Origin: Pyrobaculum sp.
GTDB lineage: Archaea; Thermoproteota; Thermoprotei; Thermoproteales; Thermoproteaceae
Reading direction: 5' to 3'
Assembly (NCBI GenBank): GCA_020833205.1
Contig: JAJHQT010000051.1
Coordinates: 1-6,203, forward strand
DNA: 6,203 bases
How positions within the stretch are numbered: the stretch's first letter is position 1; each line of letters opens with the position of its first letter. The notes beneath the pieces were generated by a model. It was not told where the DNA came from, made no database searches, and was given only the letters and a program-made list of their open reading frames with translations. Both the position numbers and the translations under genes were made by a program. This document shows, in pieces, positions 1 through 5,206 of the stretch.

Positions 1-1020
1 GCCATCTGTGAATACAAATACGACGGTGAGAGGGCGCAGATACATATACGAGAGGGTTCTGTGAAGATTTTCAGCAGAAGACTCGAGGACATCACCCACG
101 CCTATCCTGACGTGGCGAAGGCGGTGAGGGAGGCGGTGTCGGCGCGCGAGGCCGTGCTAGAGGGCGAGATAGTGGCGGTGGACCCAGACACGGGGGACAT
201 GCTTCCGTTTCAAGAGTTGATGCATAGAAAGAGGAAACATGAAGTGGCCGCCGCGGCGGAGATGTACCCCGCGGTTCTCCATCTCTTTGACGCGTTGTAT
301 ATAGACGGCGAAGACCTCACGGAAGAGCCTTTGATTTACCGCCGCGTGAGGCTTTCAGAGATTGTAAAAGAGACGGACAAGGTCTTTATCGCCAAGTGGA
401 GGCTTTTCGACGGCGCCGAGGAGGTGGACAACTTTTTCCACGAGGCGGTGTCCCTCGGCATGGAGGGGCTTGTCTGTAAATCTCCCACCTCTGTCTACGA
501 GATGGGGGCGAGGGGGTGGAACTGGATTAAGTACAAAAGGGACTACAGAAGCGAGATGATAGACACAGTGGATCTGGTGGTGGTAGGCGCCTTCTACGGC
601 CGGGGAAAGCGGGCAGGCCTCTACGGCGCGTTTCTCGCGGCGGCCTACGACCCGTCCACCGACATGTTCTACACTGTGTGTAAAGTGGGGAGCGGCTTCA
701 CAGACGCAGATCTGAAGAAGATGTATGAAATGTTGCAGCCCTACAAGACGCCGCATAGACACCCCAGAGTCGTCTCCAAGATGGAGGCGGACGTGTGGTT
801 CGTGCCGCAAGTCGTCATAGAGGTCATAGGCGCCGAGATTACGCTGTCGCCGCTTCACACGTGTTGCCTAGGAGCGGTCAAGCCGGGGGTCGGGCTCGCA
901 ATACGCTTTCCGCGGTTCACAGGCCGATACAGGTTGGACAAGTCTCCCGAGCAGGCGACCACGGCGGCAGAGATGCTGGAGCTTTACAAACGGCAGAAGA
1001 AGGTGGCTCAACTGGAGTAG
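1..1020 (+). CDS. lig: ATP-dependent DNA ligase, 3' part (5' end outside window)
   Basis: This enzyme seals nicks in duplex DNA via a lysyl-AMP intermediate, in replication and repair. The reading frame is open from base 1 and ends at TAG 1018-1020, giving 339 residues. The fragment starts right at nucleotidyltransferase motif I, KYDGER (residues 6-11; catalytic Lys6, bases 16-18). Then follow motif III in LEGEIVAVD (53-61), motif IIIa in [10 protein letters not shown] (94-103), motif [10 protein letters not shown] (155-162), motif V WIKYKRDY (175-182) and, in the OB domain, the motif VI region [10 protein letters not shown] (302-311). All key motifs are intact. Archaeal/eukaryotic-type ligases of about 580-600 aa carry this Lys near residue 250, so about 240 N-terminal residues (the DNA-binding domain) are probably missing to the left. 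An internal GTG at 61 lies after motif I and cannot be the true start. The last 13 bp overlap the convergent gene on the other strand. Confidence 0.96.
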   Translation, partial: AICEYKYDGERAQIHIREGSVKIFSRRLEDITHAYPDVAKAVREAVSAREAVLEGEIVAVDPDTGDMLPFQELMHRKRKHEVAAAAEMYPAVLHLFDALYIDGEDLTEEPLIYRRVRLSEIVKETDKVFIAKWRLFDGAEEVDNFFHEAVSLGMEGLVCKSPTSVYEMGARGWNWIKYKRDYRSEMIDTVDLVVVGAFYGRGKRAGLYGAFLAAAYDPSTDMFYTVCKVGSGFTDADLKKMYEMLQPYKTPHRHPRVVSKMEADVWFVPQVVIEVIGAEITLSPLHTCCLGAVKPGVGLAIRFPRFTGRYRLDKSPEQATTAAEMLELYKRQKKVAQLE

Positions 1021-1514
1021 ACCTTCTCCAGAGTCCACCTAAGCACCCGCAGTATTTCTCTTTTCCTCTCCTCCGTCCTGTAGTTGTATATCTTCATGGC
1101 GGTCGCCTCGCCCTCTTCGCCGCCTTCGAGCTCGTACCTAATTACCTCCTCTTGTCTCAACGTGCCTTGTCTCACCTCTCTTGCGTCTTCTTCTTTGTAT
1201 TTCTGCAGGAATTTGTCTAGGAAAAATCTTTTGAAGAGCCCGTCTAGCTTCACAGGCTCTCGGAACTTGATGTAGAGGTAGTTCCCGTAGACTTCCACAG
1301 TGGCGTAGACCTCGCCGCCCCTCCCCTTCACCTCCTCCACGGCCTCCGGCTTAGCAACTTGTGCTGCGGTGGAGAAAGACCTCTCTCCAATAGACTTGTC
1401 GAGTAGCTCCAACAAGGCAGTGTACAGCCTCAGCTCCTCCTGCAACTTGGCGATCTTCTCCTCCAGAATCTTCCTAACCTCTAGCATCTTCTGGACGTCC
1501 ACGTCTACCCTCAT
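1008..1514 (-). CDS. Conserved-looking hypothetical protein, coiled-coil N-terminus plus alpha/beta domain
   Basis: I do not recognise the family. The 168-aa protein has no signal peptide, membrane segment or cysteine. Residues 8-42 form a charged amphipathic helix with heptad-like Leu/Ile spacing, a probable coiled coil. A Lys/Glu/Gly linker (about 53-67) follows, then a compact domain: strands [18 protein letters not shown] (67-84), a basic aromatic helix around [14 protein letters not shown] (93-106), another strand near EVIRYELEG (123-131) and a final Arg-rich helix (148-165). The many basic and aromatic residues could suit nucleic-acid or protein binding, which is inference only. It converges on the DNA ligase with a 13-bp overlap and diverges from the PfkB kinase. 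ATG 1514 is the conventional start. A GTG at 1502 lies about 25 bases from the minus-strand TATA-like box, matching the leaderless spacing of other genes here, so the protein may be 4 residues shorter. Coding is supported by strong coiled-coil periodicity and full use of the space between two real genes. Confidence 0.82.
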   Translation of the reverse strand: MRVDVDVQKMLEVRKILEEKIAKLQEELRLYTALLELLDKSIGERSFSTAAQVAKPEAVEEVKGRGGEVYATVEVYGNYLYIKFREPVKLDGLFKRFFLDKFLQKYKEEDAREVRQGTLRQEEVIRYELEGGEEGEATAMKIYNYRTEERKREILRVLRWTLEKVYSS

Positions 1515-1517
1515 GCA

Positions 1518-1533
1518 TTTATATTTAAAATTT
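1518..1533. promoter_or_regulatory. AT-rich divergent promoter (TATA-like boxes both ways)
   Basis: A 16-base run made only of A and T lies between two divergent genes in otherwise GC-rich DNA. On the plus strand TTTATATTT (1518-1526) is centred about 21 bases before GTG 1543 of the PfkB kinase. On the minus strand TTTTAAAT (1530-1523) is centred about 12 bases from ATG 1514, or about 25 bases from GTG 1502, of the hypothetical gene. Thermoproteales commonly use leaderless mRNAs with TATA in the mid-20s upstream. No Shine-Dalgarno sequence is seen. The boxes are inferred, not mapped. Confidence 0.6.
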
Positions 1534-1542
1534 AGAGCTCTT

Positions 1543-2460
1543 GTGGCTGTCGCCTCAGTGGGCAACTTAAATTTTGATATATACCTCAAGGCCTCCGAGT
1601 TGCCCGGCCCCGACGAGAATGTAGAGGTGCTCGACTTATACACAGGTGGCGGCGGCTCCGCGGCCAATTTTGCGGTGGCGATAGCCAGATTAGGGCTGGA
1701 GGCCCGGTTCATAGGCGCCGTGGGCGAAGACCCCCTAGGCGAGCTTTCGCTTAGAGAGCTCAAGACTGAAGGGGTAGACGTCTCTTTTGTGAAGAAAATC
1801 GCCGGGGTTAGGTCAGGCGTGGTCGTGGTCTTGGTGCATCCAGACGGCATGAAGAGGATGTTGTCGTATAGAGGCGCCAACCTAGGCCTCACCCCCGCCG
1901 ACTTGACCAAAGACGTGTTCCAAGGGGTCCGCCACATACACCTAGCTACAGGCAGGACGGAGCTCATCGTTAGGGCAAAGGAAATCGCCCGCGAGATAGG
2001 CGCCACGGTCTCGGTGGACGGAGGCACAGCCCTCGCCCGGAAAGGCCTTGAAATAGTTAAAGCAGTGGTAGACGGAGTCGACGTGGTTTTCATGAACCAC
2101 GTAGAGGCCAAGACGCTTGCCGACTCTCACGACCACAGAACCGCCGTCGAGAAGCTCTCTAAAGAACTGTCGGTGGGGGAGCTCGTCATAACTCTCGGCC
2201 CTAGGGGGGCCGTGGCGTTTGACGGCAAGAGGCTTCTCCACGTCGACGCCTTTAAACTCAACGCAGTGGACACCACAGGCGCGGGGGATAGCTTCGCCGC
2301 GGCGTATATCTACATGTACCTCAGGGGGAGGGATCTCTACACCAAGTTAGTTTTCGCCAACGCAGCCGCGGCGATTAAGGTCACGAGGCCCGGCGCCCGC
2401 TCGTCTCCCCGCTACGAGGAGGTTGTGTCTTTTCTGTCGTCGCTTGGTTACAAGATTTAA
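1543..2460 (+). CDS. PfkB/ribokinase-family carbohydrate or nucleoside kinase
   Basis: A cytoplasmic ATP-dependent kinase of the ribokinase fold, 305 aa, the usual family length. It starts with the family's first strand (VAVASVGNLNFDIY, 1-14). The glycine-rich substrate signature GGGGSAANFA is at 35-44, GAVGEDPLGE at 58-67, the Mg/phosphate motif NxxE as NHVE at 185-188, ITLGPRGA at 216-223, and the second PfkB signature DTTGAGDSF at 243-251, where Asp249 is the expected catalytic base and GAG forms the anion hole. All catalytic elements are present. GTG 1543 is preferred over in-frame ATG 1513. The latter would add [10 protein letters not shown], encoded by the AT-rich promoter and overlapping the divergent gene's start, while 1543 begins at the conserved strand. 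The substrate cannot be assigned: candidates include ribose, 2-keto-3-deoxygluconate or nucleosides, all known PfkB substrates in archaea. No pathway partner is adjacent. It ends at TAA 2458-2460 and is followed by a 136-bp gap. Confidence 0.93.
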   Translation: MAVASVGNLNFDIYLKASELPGPDENVEVLDLYTGGGGSAANFAVAIARLGLEARFIGAVGEDPLGELSLRELKTEGVDVSFVKKIAGVRSGVVVVLVHPDGMKRMLSYRGANLGLTPADLTKDVFQGVRHIHLATGRTELIVRAKEIAREIGATVSVDGGTALARKGLEIVKAVVDGVDVVFMNHVEAKTLADSHDHRTAVEKLSKELSVGELVITLGPRGAVAFDGKRLLHVDAFKLNAVDTTGAGDSFAAAYIYMYLRGRDLYTKLVFANAAAAIKVTRPGARSSPRYEEVVSFLSSLGYKI

Positions 2461-2504
2461 ATAATAATATCTACAATATCTAGTGTCGCAGAGAACTCCA
2501 TGTC

Positions 2505-2557
2505 TTGGGCCTCGATGCGCCCTAGGCCCCAACGGCACGTCTCTATTCCGTTGCGGG
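2505..2557. other. Two adjacent imperfect hairpins in an intergenic gap
   Basis: In the 136-bp gap after the PfkB gene, TTGGGCCT (2505-2512) can pair with AGGCCCCAA (2524-2532), leaving one bulged C and an 11-base loop. CCCCAACGG (2527-2535) can pair with CCGTTGCGGG (2548-2557), with one bulged C and a 12-base loop. The two helices share 2527-2532, so they are mutually exclusive alternatives. No T-run follows on the plus strand (an A-run does), so it does not look like a plain terminator. It could be part of a small RNA, a 3' UTR structure or chance in GC-rich DNA. I saw no C/D-box pair (TGATGA with CTGA) and no tRNA fold. Confidence 0.3.
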
Positions 2558-2572
2558 AAAAAAGCTCTTAAA
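2556..2572 (+). promoter_or_regulatory. BRE/TATA promoter for the 2597 operon
   Basis: GGAAAA (2556-2561) fits the archaeal BRE pattern RNWAAW. It is followed by CTTAAA (2567-2572), a TATA-like box centred about 27 bases before ATG 2597. This spacing fits a leaderless transcript beginning at or next to that ATG. It is also the reason for rejecting the in-frame upstream GTG 2483 as the start. Confidence 0.6.
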
Positions 2573-2596
2573 CCGACGATAAGAGGAAACAAGATA

Positions 2597-2821
2597 ATGT
2601 TTTGGTGCACTTGGCTAAACGACGAGTGCATCGGCGCCAAATGTCAGTACGCCTACTGCGAGGCCCGGGCTATGACGCCTGAGGGCTACTGCACGTATAA
2701 ACCCTCAGGCGAGGAGGGGGAGGCCAGGAGGGACATATTGACAGAGGTTAAGAAGATGGAGAGAGAGGTGGAGAAGATTCGGCAACACTTAAAGAGACAA
2801 GGCCTAGGCGACTACTTGTGA
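2597..2821 (+). CDS. Small cysteine-rich protein with C-terminal coiled coil
   Basis: I do not recognise the family. The 74-aa protein has five cysteines in its first 32 residues (C4, C11, C16, C21, C32; spacing x6, x4, x4, x10), which suggests a zinc site or Fe-S cluster, although no standard ribbon or finger pattern fits exactly. A short Gly/Glu linker (38-43) leads to an amphipathic charged helix, DILTEVKKMEREVEKIRQHL (46-65), probably a coiled coil. No signal peptide or membrane segment is seen. ATG 2597 is chosen because a BRE/TATA-like element lies about 27 bases upstream. The frame stays open to GTG 2483, but that extension would translate the promoter and hairpin region. Its TGA (2819-2821) overlaps the GTG start (2818) of the nucleotidyltransferase, so the two are very probably co-transcribed and translationally coupled. 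A role as a regulator or accessory subunit of that enzyme is a guess. Its layout, Cys module then coiled coil, is a miniature of the protein at 3545. Confidence 0.8.
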   Translation: MFWCTWLNDECIGAKCQYAYCEARAMTPEGYCTYKPSGEEGEARRDILTEVKKMEREVEKIRQHLKRQGLGDYL

Positions 2822-3495
2822 AGGCGGTTGTCCTCGCGGCGGGGCTGGGCACTAGGCTGAGGCCGTTGACTTATTTCGTGCCCAAGGCGCTGGCCGCCGC
2901 GGGATCTAAGCTGTTGATTGACTTCGTCGTGGAGTGGCTGAGGCGTAACGGAGTTAGAGAGGTGGCAGTGGTTGGGTACTATATGCAGAATCTACTGAGG
3001 AGCTACTTATCGGAGTTCCACCCCGACGTGGTTTTTCTAGAGTCGCGGCGTCTGCTGGGCACGGCTGGGCAGTTGTACTATGCCAAAGAGTGGGTGGAGG
3101 GCGACGTGGTCGTGGTCAACACAGACGTCTTGACAAATCTCGACTTAAGTGCCCCCCTGGAACTACACAAGTCGAAGAAGGCTCTGCTCACGGTGGTAGG
3201 CTCTGCGAACAAGGCCTCGTTGCGATTCGGCGTGTTAGAGGTGGAAGACGACCTCCTAAAGACATGGCGCGAGAAGCCGACTTTTGAGTTCGTAACGTCC
3301 ACGGGGATTTACGTAGTGTCCGACGTAGTGGTGAAGAAGCTATCTGAAGAATACCTAGACATGGACGCCCTTGCGAGGTCCTTGACGCCTCGCGTGGCTG
3401 TTTATACAGCAAAAGAGGCGTATTTCTACGACGTAGGCACTCTTGAGGATTTGTCTAAGGCGAGAGATGTAGAGCTGGGGGAGCTGAGGCCGTAG
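2818..3495 (+). CDS. NDP-sugar pyrophosphorylase-like nucleotidyltransferase
   Basis: A single-domain enzyme of the nucleotidyl transferase (RmlA/GalU/mannose-1-phosphate guanylyltransferase) superfamily, 225 aa. The family makes NDP-sugars from a sugar-1-phosphate and an NTP. The nucleotide-binding signature is AAGLGTRLRPLT (7-18), followed by PKAL (22-25) with the expected Lys23. GTAGQL (81-86) contacts the base in relatives. VVNTDVLTNLDL (99-110) gives metal-binding Asp103, REKP (151-154) a sugar-binding region, and FYDVGTLEDL (203-212) the second metal Asp205. Two sites differ from common versions: NTD replaces the usual NGD, and STG (161-163) replaces the usual NAG/NTG. The protein lacks the C-terminal left-handed beta-helix of longer GlmU-like or archaeal GMP enzymes, so it resembles short MurU/HddC-type forms. 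The exact sugar and nucleotide cannot be assigned. It starts at GTG 2818, inside the stop of the upstream small Cys protein, with only a weak AGGCG before it, suggesting translational coupling. It ends at TAG 3493-3495. Confidence 0.92.
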   Translation: MKAVVLAAGLGTRLRPLTYFVPKALAAAGSKLLIDFVVEWLRRNGVREVAVVGYYMQNLLRSYLSEFHPDVVFLESRRLLGTAGQLYYAKEWVEGDVVVVNTDVLTNLDLSAPLELHKSKKALLTVVGSANKASLRFGVLEVEDDLLKTWREKPTFEFVTSTGIYVVSDVVVKKLSEEYLDMDALARSLTPRVAVYTAKEAYFYDVGTLEDLSKARDVELGELRP

Positions 3496-3515
3496 GAGTA
3501 TACTTCACCCGTAAC

Positions 3516-3527
3516 AAATATATATTT
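3516..3527 (+). promoter_or_regulatory. TATA-like box for the coiled-coil operon
   Basis: AAATATATATTT (3516-3527), a perfect 12-base palindrome, is the only AT run in the 49-bp gap after the nucleotidyltransferase. Its centre is about 23 bases before ATG 3545, the leaderless spacing seen at the other promoters here. No Shine-Dalgarno sequence precedes the ATG. The pyrimidine-rich stretch that follows (TTTCTTCGTC, 3525-3534) might also help end upstream transcription, which is weak inference. Confidence 0.65.
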
Positions 3528-3544
3528 CTTCGTCAGTTCAAGCG

Positions 3545-4270
3545 ATGAGTATATGTCCAGCTTTGAGGCGGGGAGAGGCCGGGTTCGTATGTAGCTACAC
3601 CAACAAGCCCATAGACCCCTTTAGTTGGTACTGCATAGGCAACTACGCCGAGTGTCCCATTTATATTAGATTCTCGCGGGGGGAGACCAGACCTGCGGCG
3701 CCTAAGCCCGAGGAGGCCCCCAAGCCCCTTGCAGAGGTGCTCCCCTTGGCGCCGGAGAGACCCGAGACGGAGTTTGAAAAGGCCATAAAACCCGTAATCG
3801 ACAACATAGTGATGAAATACGATGATTTAGTGAAGAAGCTCGACGACGCCTGGAAAGAATATGAAAACAACGTCGTGGGTGCCCGGAGGCAGTGGGAAGT
3901 GGAGAAGATGTCTCTACTGAGGGCACAAGAGCTGTTGAACAAGACCATTGGCGATTACGAGAAGATGTTGGCCGAGATTGAATTAAAGAAAGACTTTATG
4001 CCGCCTGACTCGTATCAAGAGGTAAAGAGAGACCTTGAGACGAAGTTGGAGACCCTCAGAGGACTTCTTGACGAGGTCAAGACTAAATACACAGCGCTGG
4101 AGGACGGACTAGGCGTCCACTTCAGAAGAGTGCTCACCACCTCCACAAGCGCTGAGGTGATTTCGTTGAAGCTTTCTCTGTCTAAGCTCGAGGAGTTGCT
4201 TAAGGAAGGCAAAATATCGCAGGAAACCTACGAAAAACTTAAGAAAGAACTGGAAGAGTTGTTAAAATGA
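3545..4270 (+). CDS. Coiled-coil protein with N-terminal four-Cys module
   Basis: I do not recognise a characterised family. The 241-aa protein has three parts. Residues 1-45 hold four cysteines (C4, C16, C30, C37; spacing x11, x13, x6), the last in AECPIY, a likely zinc or Fe-S site. Residues 46-75 form a Pro/Ala/Glu-rich linker. Residues 76-241 are almost wholly helical and highly charged, consistent with long coiled coils. Two short helix-turn-helix units of the pattern L-x-G/D-hydrophobic-x(2-4)-Y-x(6)-L resemble the SHOCT short C-terminal motif: one at about 147-170 and a clearer one at 212-241 (KLEELLKEGKISQETYEKLK). There are no membrane segments or signal peptide. It is the first gene of an operon and its TGA overlaps the next ATG as ATGA. 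From residue 73 on it aligns with that neighbour, so the pair look like tandem paralogues. A scaffold, cytoskeletal or chromosome/membrane-organising role is possible, but none is shown. Confidence 0.85.
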   Translation: MSICPALRRGEAGFVCSYTNKPIDPFSWYCIGNYAECPIYIRFSRGETRPAAPKPEEAPKPLAEVLPLAPERPETEFEKAIKPVIDNIVMKYDDLVKKLDDAWKEYENNVVGARRQWEVEKMSLLRAQELLNKTIGDYEKMLAEIELKKDFMPPDSYQEVKRDLETKLETLRGLLDEVKTKYTALEDGLGVHFRRVLTTSTSAEVISLKLSLSKLEELLKEGKISQETYEKLKKELEELLK

Positions 4271-4824
4271 GCGTCGACGTGGCGTATCTGGCGCTTGGGG
4301 AGCTAGAAAAACTACTGGCCCAATACGAGGAGAAGGTAAAAGGCATAGAGGATACCTGGAAGGCGTATGTGGACGCCGTCTCTAAGACAAAATCCAGCTG
4401 GGACGCAGACCTCGCCAAGGTAAAGATCCGCATTGACCAGCTTAGAAACGTCGTCGAGAGCCTCAGAAGAGAACAAGAAATCCTCTTGGCGAAGAAGGAA
4501 CTAGGGCTAATATCTGAAAAAGACTACGTCTCCCTCTCTTCGGAGTTGCAGAAAAAGATAGACGAGTACCAGGAGAGGCTCAACGCCTTGACGCAAAAGG
4601 TGACAGAACTCGAGTCCCGCATCTTGTACCTATGGTCCAGGGCACTCACCCGGGAGTACTTATCCAAATTCGACCTCGTAGAACTCGAGAAAAAGATTGA
4701 AGACGCGAAGGCCGCCGGCAGAATAGACGACGAGACCTACGCCAAGATGCGCCACGAAATCACCATAATGAAACACACCTGGGAGCTACTAAGTCTCATA
4801 TCTCCTCCTACTGACAAGGTCTAA
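4267..4824 (+). CDS. Coiled-coil protein, paralogue of upstream gene
   Basis: A 185-aa, cysteine-free, highly charged and mainly helical protein of unknown function. It matches residues 73-241 of the upstream protein at a nearly constant offset: TWKAY (30-34) with AWKEY (102-106), Trp45 with Trp117, Lys76-Lys77 with Lys148-Lys149, and GRIDDETYAK (151-160) with GKISQETYEK (222-231). It carries two SHOCT-like hairpins, around KKELGLISEKDYVSLSSEL (76-94) and LVELEKKIEDAKAAGRIDDE (137-156) continuing into ETYAKM. It lacks the upstream protein's Cys module and Pro-rich linker. ATG 4267 overlaps the previous TGA by four bases (ATGA), so co-translation and probably a hetero-oligomer with the paralogue are likely; the latter is inference. 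The last 17 bp overlap the convergent NfeD-like gene on the other strand. It has no membrane segments. Confidence 0.85.
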   Translation: MSVDVAYLALGELEKLLAQYEEKVKGIEDTWKAYVDAVSKTKSSWDADLAKVKIRIDQLRNVVESLRREQEILLAKKELGLISEKDYVSLSSELQKKIDEYQERLNALTQKVTELESRILYLWSRALTREYLSKFDLVELEKKIEDAKAAGRIDDETYAKMRHEITIMKHTWELLSLISPPTDKV

Positions 4825-5173
4825 CATAAGCCCGCCCATCTCGAATATCCAAAAGCTCCACACAGCCCCCCGCCGCCACCTCACACCCGGCACACACAGC
4901 CCTCCAATACACCCCTCCCACCTTCACCAAGCCCTCAGGTCTGAGATCCTCCGTAGCCACCCCCCTCCCACCCACGTATTCAAAACTCCTAGGCGCCTCT
5001 CTAAACACCTTCACCCCCACGTAAACCGCGAGGCCTAGAAAAGGCGCCGCCACGGCCAACGCCGCCCAAAGCGGAATAAGATCAAAGAAATAAAACAAAA
5101 AAGCCAACACGGCCGGCACAACGAAGAGAAGCACGTCGTCTAGAACAGCCACTAAAGCCACGAGACGAGACAT
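4808..5173 (-). CDS. NfeD-like short membrane protein with C-terminal OB-fold domain
   Basis: A 121-aa protein with two predicted membrane helices close together (about 12-30 and 34-56), a basic/acidic stop (KVFREAPRS), then a small beta domain. The segment GGRGVATEDLRPEGLVKVGG (68-87), continuing through VYWRA and GGCVELLDIRDGRAYVRP, follows the NfeD C-terminal OB-fold pattern G-x-A-x-T-D-L-x-P-x-G-x-V-x-V-x-G. NfeD proteins sit in membranes, often beside a stomatin/SPFH protein and its membrane protease; none is in this window. An oddity is four cysteines in the OB part (C94, C97, C104, C120), including a CAGC pair, which could form a disulfide or a metal site. ATG 5173 is chosen because it directly precedes the first membrane helix and has a BRE/TATA-like element about 23 bases upstream. 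A longer frame to 5299 would cross the divergent kinase's coding start and lacks domain support. The 3' end overlaps the coiled-coil gene by 17 bp. Confidence 0.85.
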   Translation of the reverse strand: MSRLVALVAVLDDVLLFVVPAVLAFLFYFFDLIPLWAALAVAAPFLGLAVYVGVKVFREAPRSFEYVGGRGVATEDLRPEGLVKVGGVYWRAVCAGCEVAAGGCVELLDIRDGRAYVRPCQ

Positions 5174-5178
5174 ATATA
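5172..5178 (+). promoter_or_regulatory. TATA-like box for the Clp1-like kinase
   Basis: ATATATA on the plus strand is centred about 23 bases before ATG 5198, fitting a leaderless start. Its first two bases are part of the divergent NfeD-like gene's start codon (5171-5173), so promoter and opposite start codon overlap. Nothing resembling a Shine-Dalgarno sequence lies before 5198. Inferred from spacing and composition only. Confidence 0.55.
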
Positions 5179-5192
5179 GACCTACACATGTC

Positions 5193-5206
5193 TTAATATG
5201 TTTACC
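5193..5206 (-). promoter_or_regulatory. BRE/TATA promoter for the NfeD-like gene
   Basis: Read on the minus strand, GGTAAA (5206-5201) fits the BRE pattern RNWAAW exactly and is followed by C and then ATATTAA (5199-5193), a TATA-like box centred about 23 bases before ATG 5173. The element covers the first codons of the divergent kinase gene, mirroring the kinase's own TATA box over the NfeD-like start. Confidence 0.55.

Noticed and set aside
1055..1074. 20-base pyrimidine tract after the ligase as a transcription terminator
   Set aside because: It fits a T/C-rich archaeal terminator loosely, but it is also simply the complement of Arg/Glu/Lys codons in the convergent gene, so it is not called.
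1369..1542. Plus-strand extension of the PfkB frame to ATG 1369
   Set aside because: It is antisense to the coiled-coil region of the hypothetical gene, gives a Ser/Leu-rich sequence, and runs through the promoter; the family homology begins at 1543.
1515..2111. Long open frame on the minus strand upstream of ATG 1514
   Set aside because: It is antisense to the PfkB kinase, is Ser/Thr/Pro-rich as expected for a shadow frame, and crosses the AT-rich promoter. Only the part from 1514 (or 1502) down to 1008 looks like protein.
2483..2596. GTG 2483 as the start of the small Cys protein
   Set aside because: The extra residues would come from the hairpin and BRE/TATA region, and the leaderless spacing points to ATG 2597.
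3810..3830. TGATGA as a possible C/D-box sRNA box C
   Set aside because: It lies inside the coiled-coil coding sequence, and no properly spaced CTGA box D follows.
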